Shown here one piece after another: positions 1-5,643 of a stretch of DNA of 9,396 nucleotides; position 1 is the stretch's first letter; each line of letters opens with the position of its first letter. Location of the stretch: positions 1-9,396 of the forward strand of contig CAADVV010000471.1 in assembly GCA_900752535.1 (NCBI GenBank), given 5' to 3'. The notes below the pieces were generated by a model that saw only the letters and a program-made list of their open reading frames with translations, had not been told where the DNA came from and ran no database searches. The stretch comes from Bacteroidales bacterium (GTDB lineage: Bacteria > Bacteroidota > Bacteroidia > Bacteroidales > Muribaculaceae). Position numbers and translations under genes: made by a program.

Positions 1-263
1 CCAGGGAAAAACGCAGTGCGGGGGGACAGGACTTCCCCCAAAAGCGCCGCCACAGCCTGCTCGGCCGCCTTAAGCAGAGTCGACGAATGAAAAAGGTCGG
101 CACACGTATAGGCTGTAACCGACAGCTCGGGGAAAACGGCCAGCTCGACACCCTCGGACGCAAGAGCGTCAAGCGCAGAACAGATATGGCTGAGGTTGAA
201 ATCCACATCGGCGACATTGACAGCCGGAGCAGCGGCTGCGACTCTCAGAAATCCGCTTTTCAT
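1..263 (-). CDS. nadE: Glutamine-dependent NAD+ synthetase, N-terminal part (partial, runs off left edge)
   Basis: Reading the minus strand from the ATG at 263-261 gives 87 codons that stay open to the window edge. The product would make NAD+ from deamido-NAD+ in the cytoplasm, using ammonia released from glutamine by its N-terminal nitrilase-like domain. The visible part is the start of that domain: MKSGFLRVAAAAP, then FPELSVTAYTCADLF around residues 44-58. E46 in FPEL sits where the catalytic glutamate of the nitrilase Glu-Lys-Cys triad is expected. The Lys, Cys and synthetase domain lie outside the window. The start is fixed by the match to the usual NadE N-terminus and by a 4-base ATGA overlap with the stop of the upstream small gene, which suggests translational coupling. 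It is a housekeeping gene, convergent with nothing here and probably not part of the capsule locus. The family call is from remembered similarity to Bacteroidales NadE. Confidence 0.85.
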   Translation of the reverse strand, partial: MKSGFLRVAAAAPAVNVADVDFNLSHICSALDALASEGVELAVFPELSVTAYTCADLFHSSTLLKAAEQAVAALLGEVLSPRTAFFP

Positions 264-661
264 AGTTCCTCGGGGACTGAGGGCGTAAACGTGATGACAA
301 GCGCACGCACGCCATCACGCGGATTATAGGTGGTGACTGTGATACGCATGATTTTGCCTGTAGCCGCGTCACGATAGGCCTTTGTCACCACATCGCGGTG
401 CTTTTTGCCGTGGACCTTATTAGAATATTCCAGCTGATTGTCAGGCTCCTGCTTCAGCTCTACCGGGCTCTCTCCCATCAGCAGATTCACGCTCGTAGAC
501 AAGTCTGTAACCTCAATGGGCGCTACATCAAACGAGCTGAAAAAATCGTGGGAACCGGCCTCGTCGACTATAGTCGCCATGGTCGGCTTAAACATCTGCT
601 GGGCACTCACGCCCAACACACCCATTACGGCCATCGCCAGGGCAACAATGAACTTTCTCAT
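260..661 (-). CDS. Small predicted secreted protein of unknown function, coupled to nadE
   Basis: This 133-residue protein is not one I recognise. Residues 1-20 form a standard signal peptide: MRKF, a hydrophobic core (IVALAMAVMGVLGV), then SAQ, with likely cleavage after A20. No lipobox cysteine is present and the mature part (about 113 residues) has no cysteine at all, so a soluble periplasmic protein is likely. The mature part is mixed polar, with a lysine/histidine-rich stretch (KVHGKKHRDVVTKAYRD) and a C-terminal half that looks beta-rich (IMRITVTTYN, ALVITFTPS). The TGA stop overlaps the nadE ATG by four bases, so the two genes are probably co-transcribed and co-translated. Codon use is GC-rich like nadE, so it belongs to the chromosomal backbone and not to the AT-rich cassette. 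That it is a real gene rests on the signal peptide, the exact coupling and the absence of a better frame. Confidence 0.75.
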   Translation of the reverse strand: MRKFIVALAMAVMGVLGVSAQQMFKPTMATIVDEAGSHDFFSSFDVAPIEVTDLSTSVNLLMGESPVELKQEPDNQLEYSNKVHGKKHRDVVTKAYRDAATGKIMRITVTTYNPRDGVRALVITFTPSVPEEL

Positions 662-695
662 GATTCAAAAATCTTGTTATTTCGGTTTCGGGCGA

Positions 696-727
696 CAATA
701 ATACTAAAAAACTTCGTAACAACCTAA
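696..727 (-). promoter_or_regulatory. Possible weak Bacteroidetes-type promoter for the secreted protein-nadE pair
   Basis: On the minus strand TATTATTG (703-696) differs by one base from the Bacteroidetes -7 box TAnnTTTG. TTAG (727-724), 20 bases upstream, differs by one base from the -33 box TTTG. Position and orientation suit the gene starting at 661, leaving a leader of about 30 bases. Two one-mismatch boxes in AT-rich DNA could arise by chance. Confidence 0.35.
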
Positions 728-760
728 AGAGCCCTGCCGAAAAATCCTGAAGCCGTCTGA

Positions 761-784
761 GCCAGCCCGTAAGCCAGCCCGTAA
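761..784. repeat. Perfect 12-bp tandem duplication in the divergent intergenic region
   Basis: GCCAGCCCGTAA occurs at 761-772 and again immediately at 773-784. It lies 22 bases upstream of the -33 box of the capsule promoter. It could be a paired operator or a simple slippage duplication; the sequence does not decide between them. Confidence 0.6.
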
Positions 785-806
785 ACGCGCGGCGCATTGA
801 CATTGA

Positions 807-838
807 TTTGCTATTCCCATAGGATTTGAGTAAATTTG
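807..838 (+). promoter_or_regulatory. Bacteroidetes primary-sigma promoter driving upxY and the capsule operon
   Basis: TTTG at 807-810 and TAAATTTG at 831-838 are separated by 20 bases, an exact match to the Bacteroidetes promoter pattern (-33 TTTG, 19-21 bp, -7 TAnnTTTG). Transcription should start a few bases downstream, near 843-846, giving a leader of roughly 43 bases before the upxY ATG at 888. The only inverted repeat seen around it is a 6-bp pair (CGCGGC at 788-793, GCCGCG at 838-843), far shorter than the repeats that flank invertible capsule promoters in Bacteroides fragilis. The promoter is therefore probably fixed in orientation. Confidence 0.75.
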
Positions 839-887
839 CCGCGACAAACAGACTCTTTCCTCAAAAGATTTTGGACGTAAGCCAACA

Positions 888-1505
888 ATGGATGTCGTCA
901 GAAACGAATCTACAGGGTCCGGCACAGCGACAGCGCCACAGGGCGCTGACGACGCCGTAGGCGTGTCCGGCGACAAATGGTTCGTGGCCATCGTCACTCC
1001 CCGACACGAAAAATCAGTAGCCGCCAAACTGCTGCAACTCAACGTCAAAAGCTATGCAGCGACACAAAAAGAGATGCGCGTCTGGGCTAACGGCCGCCGC
1101 AGGGTGATTGACCGTGTTGTCATCTCCTCGATAGTCTTTGTCCACTGCACGGAAGCACACCGCCGCCAGATTGTCAAACTCCCCTACATATCACGCTTCA
1201 TGGTTGACCGCGCCGTCAGCGCAGGCACCCTCTGCCGTCCGGTGGCCGTCATACCCGACGAGCAGATTCGCAAGCTCATGTTCATGCTCGGGCAGTCAGA
1301 CACGCCCGTAGACTTCGAGCCCACACAGTTCAAAATCAATGACAACGTGCGCGTCATGCGCGGCCCTCTGCGAGGTCTTGAGGGCGAAATAACCGAAAAT
1401 CCTGACGGAACACACACTCTGACGGTCTCGCTCTCGGTGCTCGGCGGCGCCAGAGTGAAGATAGACCCGCTCGACGTCGAGCTACTCGGCACACGCCGCG
1501 ACTGA
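888..1505 (+). CDS. upxY: UpxY-family transcription antiterminator (NusG paralogue)
   Basis: This 205-residue protein has the layout of the locus-specific NusG-like factors that ride on RNA polymerase and prevent early termination in Bacteroidales polysaccharide operons. An N-terminal NGN domain begins at W31 (KWFVAIVTPRHEK, residues 30-42) and includes the typical basic stretch GRRRVIDRVVISSIVFVHC around 69-87. A C-terminal KOW domain follows at about 148-170, with NDNVRVMRGPLRGLEGEI as its core. The first 30 residues are a polar, low-complexity extension (Ser/Thr/Gly/Ala/Asp) absent from housekeeping NusG. The ATG at 888 is preferred because it lies about 43 bases after the predicted transcription start; a GTG at 963 is possible but less likely. 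It is the first gene of the locus, as is usual for upxY. The usual partner UpxZ, an inhibitor of other UpxY proteins, is not next to it. Family membership is secure; which operon it controls is inferred from position. Confidence 0.9.
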   Translation: MDVVRNESTGSGTATAPQGADDAVGVSGDKWFVAIVTPRHEKSVAAKLLQLNVKSYAATQKEMRVWANGRRRVIDRVVISSIVFVHCTEAHRRQIVKLPYISRFMVDRAVSAGTLCRPVAVIPDEQIRKLMFMLGQSDTPVDFEPTQFKINDNVRVMRGPLRGLEGEITENPDGTHTLTVSLSVLGGARVKIDPLDVELLGTRRD

Positions 1506-1643
1506 CACCCCCCTAATTTCCTGACAGGTTCACACCTGTAGCTTCCCCGACCCTTCTCCAACCGGGTCGAAGGCAAAACGTCAGTGTGCCATCTATCGTG
1601 CCGCGGCGGTTATGGCATGAAATCAACAAATCAACCCTAAACA
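1506..1643 (+). promoter_or_regulatory. Structured non-coding leader between upxY and the biosynthetic genes
   Basis: This 138-base gap contains two good inverted repeats on the transcribed strand. The first is ACAGGT-TCAC-ACCTGT at 1524-1539, a 6-bp stem with a 4-base loop that can be lengthened by two pairs across a one-base bulge. The second is CGACCC at 1548-1553 paired with GGGTCG at 1564-1569 around a 10-base loop, extendable by CTT/AAG (1542-1544 with 1570-1572) across a 3-base bulge. Neither is followed by a run of T, so they are not standard intrinsic terminators. No open frame of note and no promoter match was seen. A pause, attenuation or processing site that an antiterminator could act on is plausible but inferred. 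Confidence 0.45.
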
Positions 1644-2621
1644 ATGAATAAAACTAAAGTACTGGTGACCGGCGGTGCCGGCTTCATCGGCTCTAATCTG
1701 TGTGAGCATCTGCTCGGACAGGGCTACCTCGTGCGCTGTCTCGACAACTTTGCCACAGGCCACATGTATAACCTCATTCCGCTGATCGAGGCATATCCCG
1801 ACAGCTTTGAACTTCAGGTGGGCGACATCCGTAATACGGAGGACTGCCGCAAGGCTGTCGACGGCGTGGACTATGTGATGCACGAGGCCGCTTTAGGGTC
1901 AGTGCCCCGCTCAATCAAAGACCCTGTCACCACCAATGCGGTCAACATCGGAGGATTCCTCAATATGATTGTGGCAGCCCGCGACGCCGGCGTAAAACGT
2001 TTTATCTTCGCAGCCTCGTCGTCGACCTACGGTGACTCCAAATCACTCCCCAAAGTCGAAGACGTCATCGGCAAGCCGCTCTCACCCTACGCCATCACAA
2101 AATATGTCGACGAGCTTTATGCCGACGTGTTCGCCCGCACCTACGGGTTCGAATATATAGGGTTGCGCTATTTCAACGTCTTCGGACGCCGTCAGGATCC
2201 CAACGGAGCCTATGCCGCCGTCATCCCGCTGTTTGTCAAGCAGTTTATGAACCACGAGGCTCCCAACATCAATGGCGACGGCGAATACAGCCGCGACTTC
2301 ACTTATATCGACAATGTCATCGAGATGAACATTCGGGCAATGACAACAACCAATCCCGACGCCGTCAACCAGATTTACAACACGGCCTTTGGCGAGCGCA
2401 CCACGCTCAACCAGCTCGTCAGCCATCTACGCGAGTTTCTCGGAGCCAAAGACCCGGCCATCAGGGATATCGAGCCGACTCACGGGCCTAACCGCGCCGG
2501 AGATATCCCCCACTCCCTCGCATGTATCGACAAAGCCCGCACACTGTTAGGCTATGACCCGAAATTCTCGATGCGCGACGGTCTGAAGATAGCCGTAGAC
2601 TGGTATTGGGAAAATCTTTAA
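1644..2621 (+). CDS. wbpP: UDP-N-acetylglucosamine 4-epimerase, WbpP/TviC type
   Basis: The enzyme is a short-chain (SDR) NAD-dependent sugar nucleotide epimerase, expected to interconvert UDP-GlcNAc and UDP-GalNAc in the cytoplasm. Its 325 residues match the family length. Visible features are the Rossmann motif TGGAGFIGS (residues 9-17), the donor-loop motif DNFATGH (34-40), EAALGSVPRSI (81-91), the catalytic SSST cluster at 125-128 and the Y149-x3-K153 pair in SPYAITK. RYFNVFGRRQDPNGAYAAVI (175-194) is diagnostic of the WbpP group. S291 in DIPHSLA aligns with the residue that is tyrosine in E. coli GalE and serine in WbpP; a small residue there admits N-acetylated substrates. The next gene, 16 bases downstream, is the 6-dehydrogenase that partners this enzyme in WbpP/WbpO and TviC/TviB pathways. 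The order of epimerisation and oxidation cannot be told from sequence. Plain GalE activity is the main alternative. Confidence 0.9.
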   Translation: MNKTKVLVTGGAGFIGSNLCEHLLGQGYLVRCLDNFATGHMYNLIPLIEAYPDSFELQVGDIRNTEDCRKAVDGVDYVMHEAALGSVPRSIKDPVTTNAVNIGGFLNMIVAARDAGVKRFIFAASSSTYGDSKSLPKVEDVIGKPLSPYAITKYVDELYADVFARTYGFEYIGLRYFNVFGRRQDPNGAYAAVIPLFVKQFMNHEAPNINGDGEYSRDFTYIDNVIEMNIRAMTTTNPDAVNQIYNTAFGERTTLNQLVSHLREFLGAKDPAIRDIEPTHGPNRAGDIPHSLACIDKARTLLGYDPKFSMRDGLKIAVDWYWENL

Positions 2622-2637
2622 CAAGACACACAGCACA

Positions 2638-3915
2638 ATGGAAAAGAGCGACATCAAAATCTGCGTCATTGGCCTCGGCTACGTTGGCCTCCCCCTTGCA
2701 CGTTTATTCTCGACCAAATATCCCACCGTCGGGTTCGACATGAATCAGAAGCGTGTCGACGCCCTGATGGAAGGCCACGACGCCACACTCGAAGTTGCCG
2801 ACGACCTGCTTCAGGACGCAATCAAAAACCACGGATTTGTGTGCACCACAGACCTTGACAAGATACGCGACTGCAACTTCTATATCGTGGCCGTGCCGAC
2901 ACCGGTCGACGAGAACAACAATCCCGACCTCACGCCGCTTTACGGCGCCTCCGAGACAGTCGGCAAGGTAATATCGGACGGCGACATCGTGGTCTATGAG
3001 TCGACCGTTTATCCAGGAGTCACTGAGGAAGAGTGCATTCCCGTGGTCGAGAAAGTCAGCGGAAAGAAATTTAACCGCGACTTCTTTGCCGGCTATTCGC
3101 CCGAGCGCATCAACCCCGGCGACAAACTCCACACCGTCGAAAAAATCAAGAAAGTCACCTCAGGATCGACTCCTGAGATTGGAAGACTTGTCAACGATGT
3201 CTACGGCAGCGTCATCACCGCCGGCACCCATCTCGCGCCGTCAATCAAAGTGGCCGAGGCCGCCAAAGTGATTGAAAACTCCCAGCGCGACATCAACATA
3301 GCCTTTGTCAACGAACTCTCCAAGATATTCACCCGGATGGGCATCGACACTCAGGACGTGCTCGAAGCCGCCTCGACCAAGTGGAACTTCCTGCCATTCA
3401 AGCCCGGGCTTGTGGGCGGACACTGTATCGGCGTCGACCCTTATTATCTGGCCCAGTGCGCCCAGCGTCACGGCTACAATCCTGAAATCATCCTCGCCGG
3501 ACGTCGCATGAACGACGGAATGGGGGAATATGTGGGCACACAGACAATCAAACTGATGCTCAAAAAAGGCATTCAGGTGCTTGGCAGCCATATACTTGTT
3601 CTCGGCTTCACTTTCAAGGAGAACTGTCCCGACGTACGCAACACCAAGGTTGTCGACATCGTCAAAGCACTCAAGGCATACAATCTCGACATCACCATCT
3701 TTGACCCGTGGGCCAATCCGGCCATCGCCAAACGCGAATATGGTCTCGATGTGGTCAACAAACTTCCTGAGGACGAGAAATTTGACGCTGTCATTGCGGC
3801 CGTAGCCCACCGCGAGTTTGAAGACCTCGACATCACCTCGGTCCTCAAGCCCAACCACGTCGTATTCGACGTAAAAGCCACCCGCAACCGCGCCGAAGTC
3901 GATGCCCGCCTGTAA
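2638..3915 (+). CDS. wbpO: UDP-N-acetyl-hexosamine 6-dehydrogenase, WbpO/TviB type
   Basis: The enzyme performs the NAD-dependent four-electron oxidation of a UDP-HexNAc (probably UDP-GalNAc from the neighbouring epimerase) to the uronic acid, here UDP-GalNAcA. The 425 residues cover all three domains of the UDP-glucose/GDP-mannose dehydrogenase family. The N-terminal Rossmann motif is GLGYVGLP (12-19). The substrate segment includes VPTPVDE (86-92), ESTVYPGVTEE (121-131), FAGYSPERINPGD (150-162) and KVIENSQRDINIAF (210-223). The catalytic cysteine is C263 in GLVGGHCIGVDPYYL, and the C-terminal domain carries LGFTFKENCPDVRNTK. The wording of these motifs, especially SPERINPGD and KWNFLPFKPGLVGG, is that of WbpO/TviB and not of Ugd. 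All expected catalytic residues are present. It sits 16 bases after the epimerase, so the two are co-transcribed. GC-rich codon use ends with this gene. UDP-GlcNAc as the true substrate (TviB mode) remains possible. Confidence 0.9.
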   Translation: MEKSDIKICVIGLGYVGLPLARLFSTKYPTVGFDMNQKRVDALMEGHDATLEVADDLLQDAIKNHGFVCTTDLDKIRDCNFYIVAVPTPVDENNNPDLTPLYGASETVGKVISDGDIVVYESTVYPGVTEEECIPVVEKVSGKKFNRDFFAGYSPERINPGDKLHTVEKIKKVTSGSTPEIGRLVNDVYGSVITAGTHLAPSIKVAEAAKVIENSQRDINIAFVNELSKIFTRMGIDTQDVLEAASTKWNFLPFKPGLVGGHCIGVDPYYLAQCAQRHGYNPEIILAGRRMNDGMGEYVGTQTIKLMLKKGIQVLGSHILVLGFTFKENCPDVRNTKVVDIVKALKAYNLDITIFDPWANPAIAKREYGLDVVNKLPEDEKFDAVIAAVAHREFEDLDITSVLKPNHVVFDVKATRNRAEVDARL

Positions 3916-3969
3916 AAACACACATTATCAGATTATAGCGGGCTTCAATCTTAAACTCCTGATCAAAAT

Positions 3970-4536
3970 ATGTTTAAAATATTCATTGGAAGAATAGTTA
4001 GCTTTATTAGAAGAGCGGCGAATTCATGCCAGTCAGCCTACCAGCTTTCAAAAATTACAAATAAGGGAATCGGATGCCATATCAACGGACCTGGATATTT
4101 TACTTATGAGCAAATAGAGTTAGGGGATGGAGTACACATTGGAACTAACTGCACTCTAATGGCAGCGAAGTCTAGAATCAAAATTGCAGACAATGTTATA
4201 ATTGGAAGATACTCATTTCTCGTCGGCGGAGACCACCGATTCGATATTGTTGGACGAACCATCAAATCAATTCAAGAAAAACGTCCACAGGACGATGCCG
4301 ACATTATAATCGACGAAGAATGTTGGATAGGTGCCAACTGCATAATTCTAAAAGGTGTTCATATCGGGCGTGGATGTGTAATCGGAGCGGGGAGTATTGT
4401 GACAAAAGATGTTCTTCCTTATACGATTTTCACAAACAAAGGCACTCGTCCGCGTTTCACCCCGGAACAGATAAGTAAGCACGAGCAAATCCTTTACAAC
4501 AAAGAGAACAGGCCAACGACGACAGAGGCGCTATAA
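3970..4536 (+). CDS. Left-handed beta-helix (hexapeptide) acyltransferase, probable sugar O-acetyltransferase
   Basis: The 188-residue protein belongs to the LbetaH acetyltransferases, which form trimers and move an acetyl group from acetyl-CoA to a sugar. Hexapeptide repeats run from about 48 to 86 (IELGDGVHIGTNCTL, IKIADNVIIGRYSFLVGG) and again from 112 to 146 (IIIDEECWIGANCIILKGVHIGRG, then VIGAGSIVTKDV). Between them GGDHRFD (86-92) supplies H89, the position of the catalytic histidine in the maltose/galactoside acetyltransferase group. The usual C-terminal GxPAK motif is replaced by FTNKGTRPRFTPEQISKHEQI (154-174), so the CoA-end segment is atypical. A basic, amphipathic N-terminus (residues 1-20) may lie on the membrane. 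It is the first gene after the composition shift, 54 bases beyond the dehydrogenase, and overall is less AT-rich than the genes after it. An N-acetyltransferase role on an amino sugar cannot be excluded. Confidence 0.85.
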   Translation: MFKIFIGRIVSFIRRAANSCQSAYQLSKITNKGIGCHINGPGYFTYEQIELGDGVHIGTNCTLMAAKSRIKIADNVIIGRYSFLVGGDHRFDIVGRTIKSIQEKRPQDDADIIIDEECWIGANCIILKGVHIGRGCVIGAGSIVTKDVLPYTIFTNKGTRPRFTPEQISKHEQILYNKENRPTTTEAL

Positions 4537-4551
4537 TTAGTCTTTCAGAAT

Positions 4552-5643
4552 ATGTTACACAAAGCCTTACTCTGCTTTAGAAAGCCAAATAAAGGAGGAT
4601 ATATCGGGGGAATTGCGACTCTTTGCAATGACTATATCGATAAGGCACAACTTTTTAGAGACCACGGCATAGAAATAGATAATTTCAACTATAGCCTGCC
4701 GTCTCATGGTATATATGCAAAAGTCCGCAACTCCAAAATCAGGAATATCCTATATGGCATAAAGCAGATAAAGGCTCTGAGGAACCTACTTAAAAGTTCT
4801 CCTGAAACTACTATACATATCCATACGTCAAGACGAGCACTCTTTTACAAAGACGTAATATTAGCCCGAGCCATACGCAACTGCTGCAAAGGTAAAATTG
4901 TGATGACTGTGCATGTTGGAGATATCAACACTGTTTTCGGCAATAAAACAGCAATGAAATTTCTGATTAAACAGATATACCGGTCTGTGGACACAGTAGT
5001 TTTTCTCTCCGAAAAAATGAGACAACAGTTTATTGATGCGGGGCTCGAGAATAAGCATGCTGAGGTCATTTATAATTTCTATAATATCAAATCTATATCT
5101 CCGGAAAAGAAACTATCCAATAAGACACCTCAGATTACATTTCTCGGTTCTATAAATAGAGAAAAAGGTATTATTGAACTGCTTAAAAGCGTCTTGGACA
5201 TCACGGCTGATTTCCATCTGAATCTATGCGGAACGATAATAGAGGAAGACATAAAACCCGATTTTGAGAAACTACTCAACAGACTTGGGACCAAGGCTAC
5301 CTTTCACGGATATGTCAATAAAGAACAAAAGGAAAAGATACTTCGCGAGACTGATATACTTGTTCTTCCTTCATATCGCGAAGGCCTTCCCATCTCTATC
5401 CTGGAAGCATTGGCGACAAGTTGCGGCATAATCACAACTCCGGTCGGAGCTATCCCCGAAATCCTAAAGGATGAGAATGCCATAATAGTCAAGCCGAAAG
5501 ATTCAATGGAACTGAAACGAGCCATTGAACAGTTACTTTCAGACAAGAAGCTCTTAGATAACATGAGGATTAATAATTATAACTTATCAAGGAGTTTCAC
5601 GGATGAAACTCATATTACTAAGTTATGCGCACTCTACAAATAG
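4552..5643 (+). CDS. GT4-family glycosyltransferase
   Basis: This 363-residue protein is a GT-B fold, retaining glycosyltransferase that should add one sugar to the lipid-linked repeat unit on the cytoplasmic face of the membrane. The N-terminal half carries the glycine-rich acceptor/nucleotide loop GGYIGGIATL (15-24) and the family-like MTVHVGDI (118-125) and VVFLSEKMRQQF (149-160). The C-terminal donor domain opens with FLGSINREKGIIELL (197-211), followed by FHGYVNKEQK (251-260). It contains the E-x7-E signature at E277 and E285 in PSYREGLPISILEALA, then TPVGAIPEIL. No membrane segment is seen. It begins 15 bases after the acetyltransferase and its last 19 bases overlap the start of the polymerase gene, which implies tight coupling. 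Donor and linkage cannot be read from the sequence. It is the only glycosyltransferase in the window, so others must lie downstream if the repeat unit has more than two sugars. Confidence 0.9.
   Translation: MLHKALLCFRKPNKGGYIGGIATLCNDYIDKAQLFRDHGIEIDNFNYSLPSHGIYAKVRNSKIRNILYGIKQIKALRNLLKSSPETTIHIHTSRRALFYKDVILARAIRNCCKGKIVMTVHVGDINTVFGNKTAMKFLIKQIYRSVDTVVFLSEKMRQQFIDAGLENKHAEVIYNFYNIKSISPEKKLSNKTPQITFLGSINREKGIIELLKSVLDITADFHLNLCGTIIEEDIKPDFEKLLNRLGTKATFHGYVNKEQKEKILRETDILVLPSYREGLPISILEALATSCGIITTPVGAIPEILKDENAIIVKPKDSMELKRAIEQLLSDKKLLDNMRINNYNLSRSFTDETHITKLCALYK

Noticed and set aside
398..727. Plus-strand open frames opposite the small secreted protein
   Set aside because: The composition is that of a reversed frame, with no domain or signal peptide, whereas the minus-strand frame has a clear signal peptide and an ATGA coupling to nadE.
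788..843. Inverted repeats that could mark an invertible promoter
   Set aside because: The pair CGCGGC/GCCGCG is only 6 bp, does not extend on either side, and overlaps the -7 box. Known capsule promoter inversion sites are far longer, and no recombinase gene is in the window.
1524..1539. Hairpin after upxY as an intrinsic terminator
   Set aside because: The stem is followed by AGCTTCCCC and not a T-run, and the genes downstream lack another promoter match, so transcription most likely continues through.
1603..1620. Partial likeness to the RfaH ops element (GGCGGT at 1605-1610)
   Set aside because: Only about 7 of 12 bases agree with GGCGGTAGCGTG, mostly the first six, and Bacteroidales UpxY proteins are not known to need this exact element.
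3241..3921. Long minus-strand open frame opposite the dehydrogenase (and others opposite the epimerase)
   Set aside because: These are antisense shadows of GC-rich coding sequence. They show no recognisable domain and the plus-strand proteins are certain.
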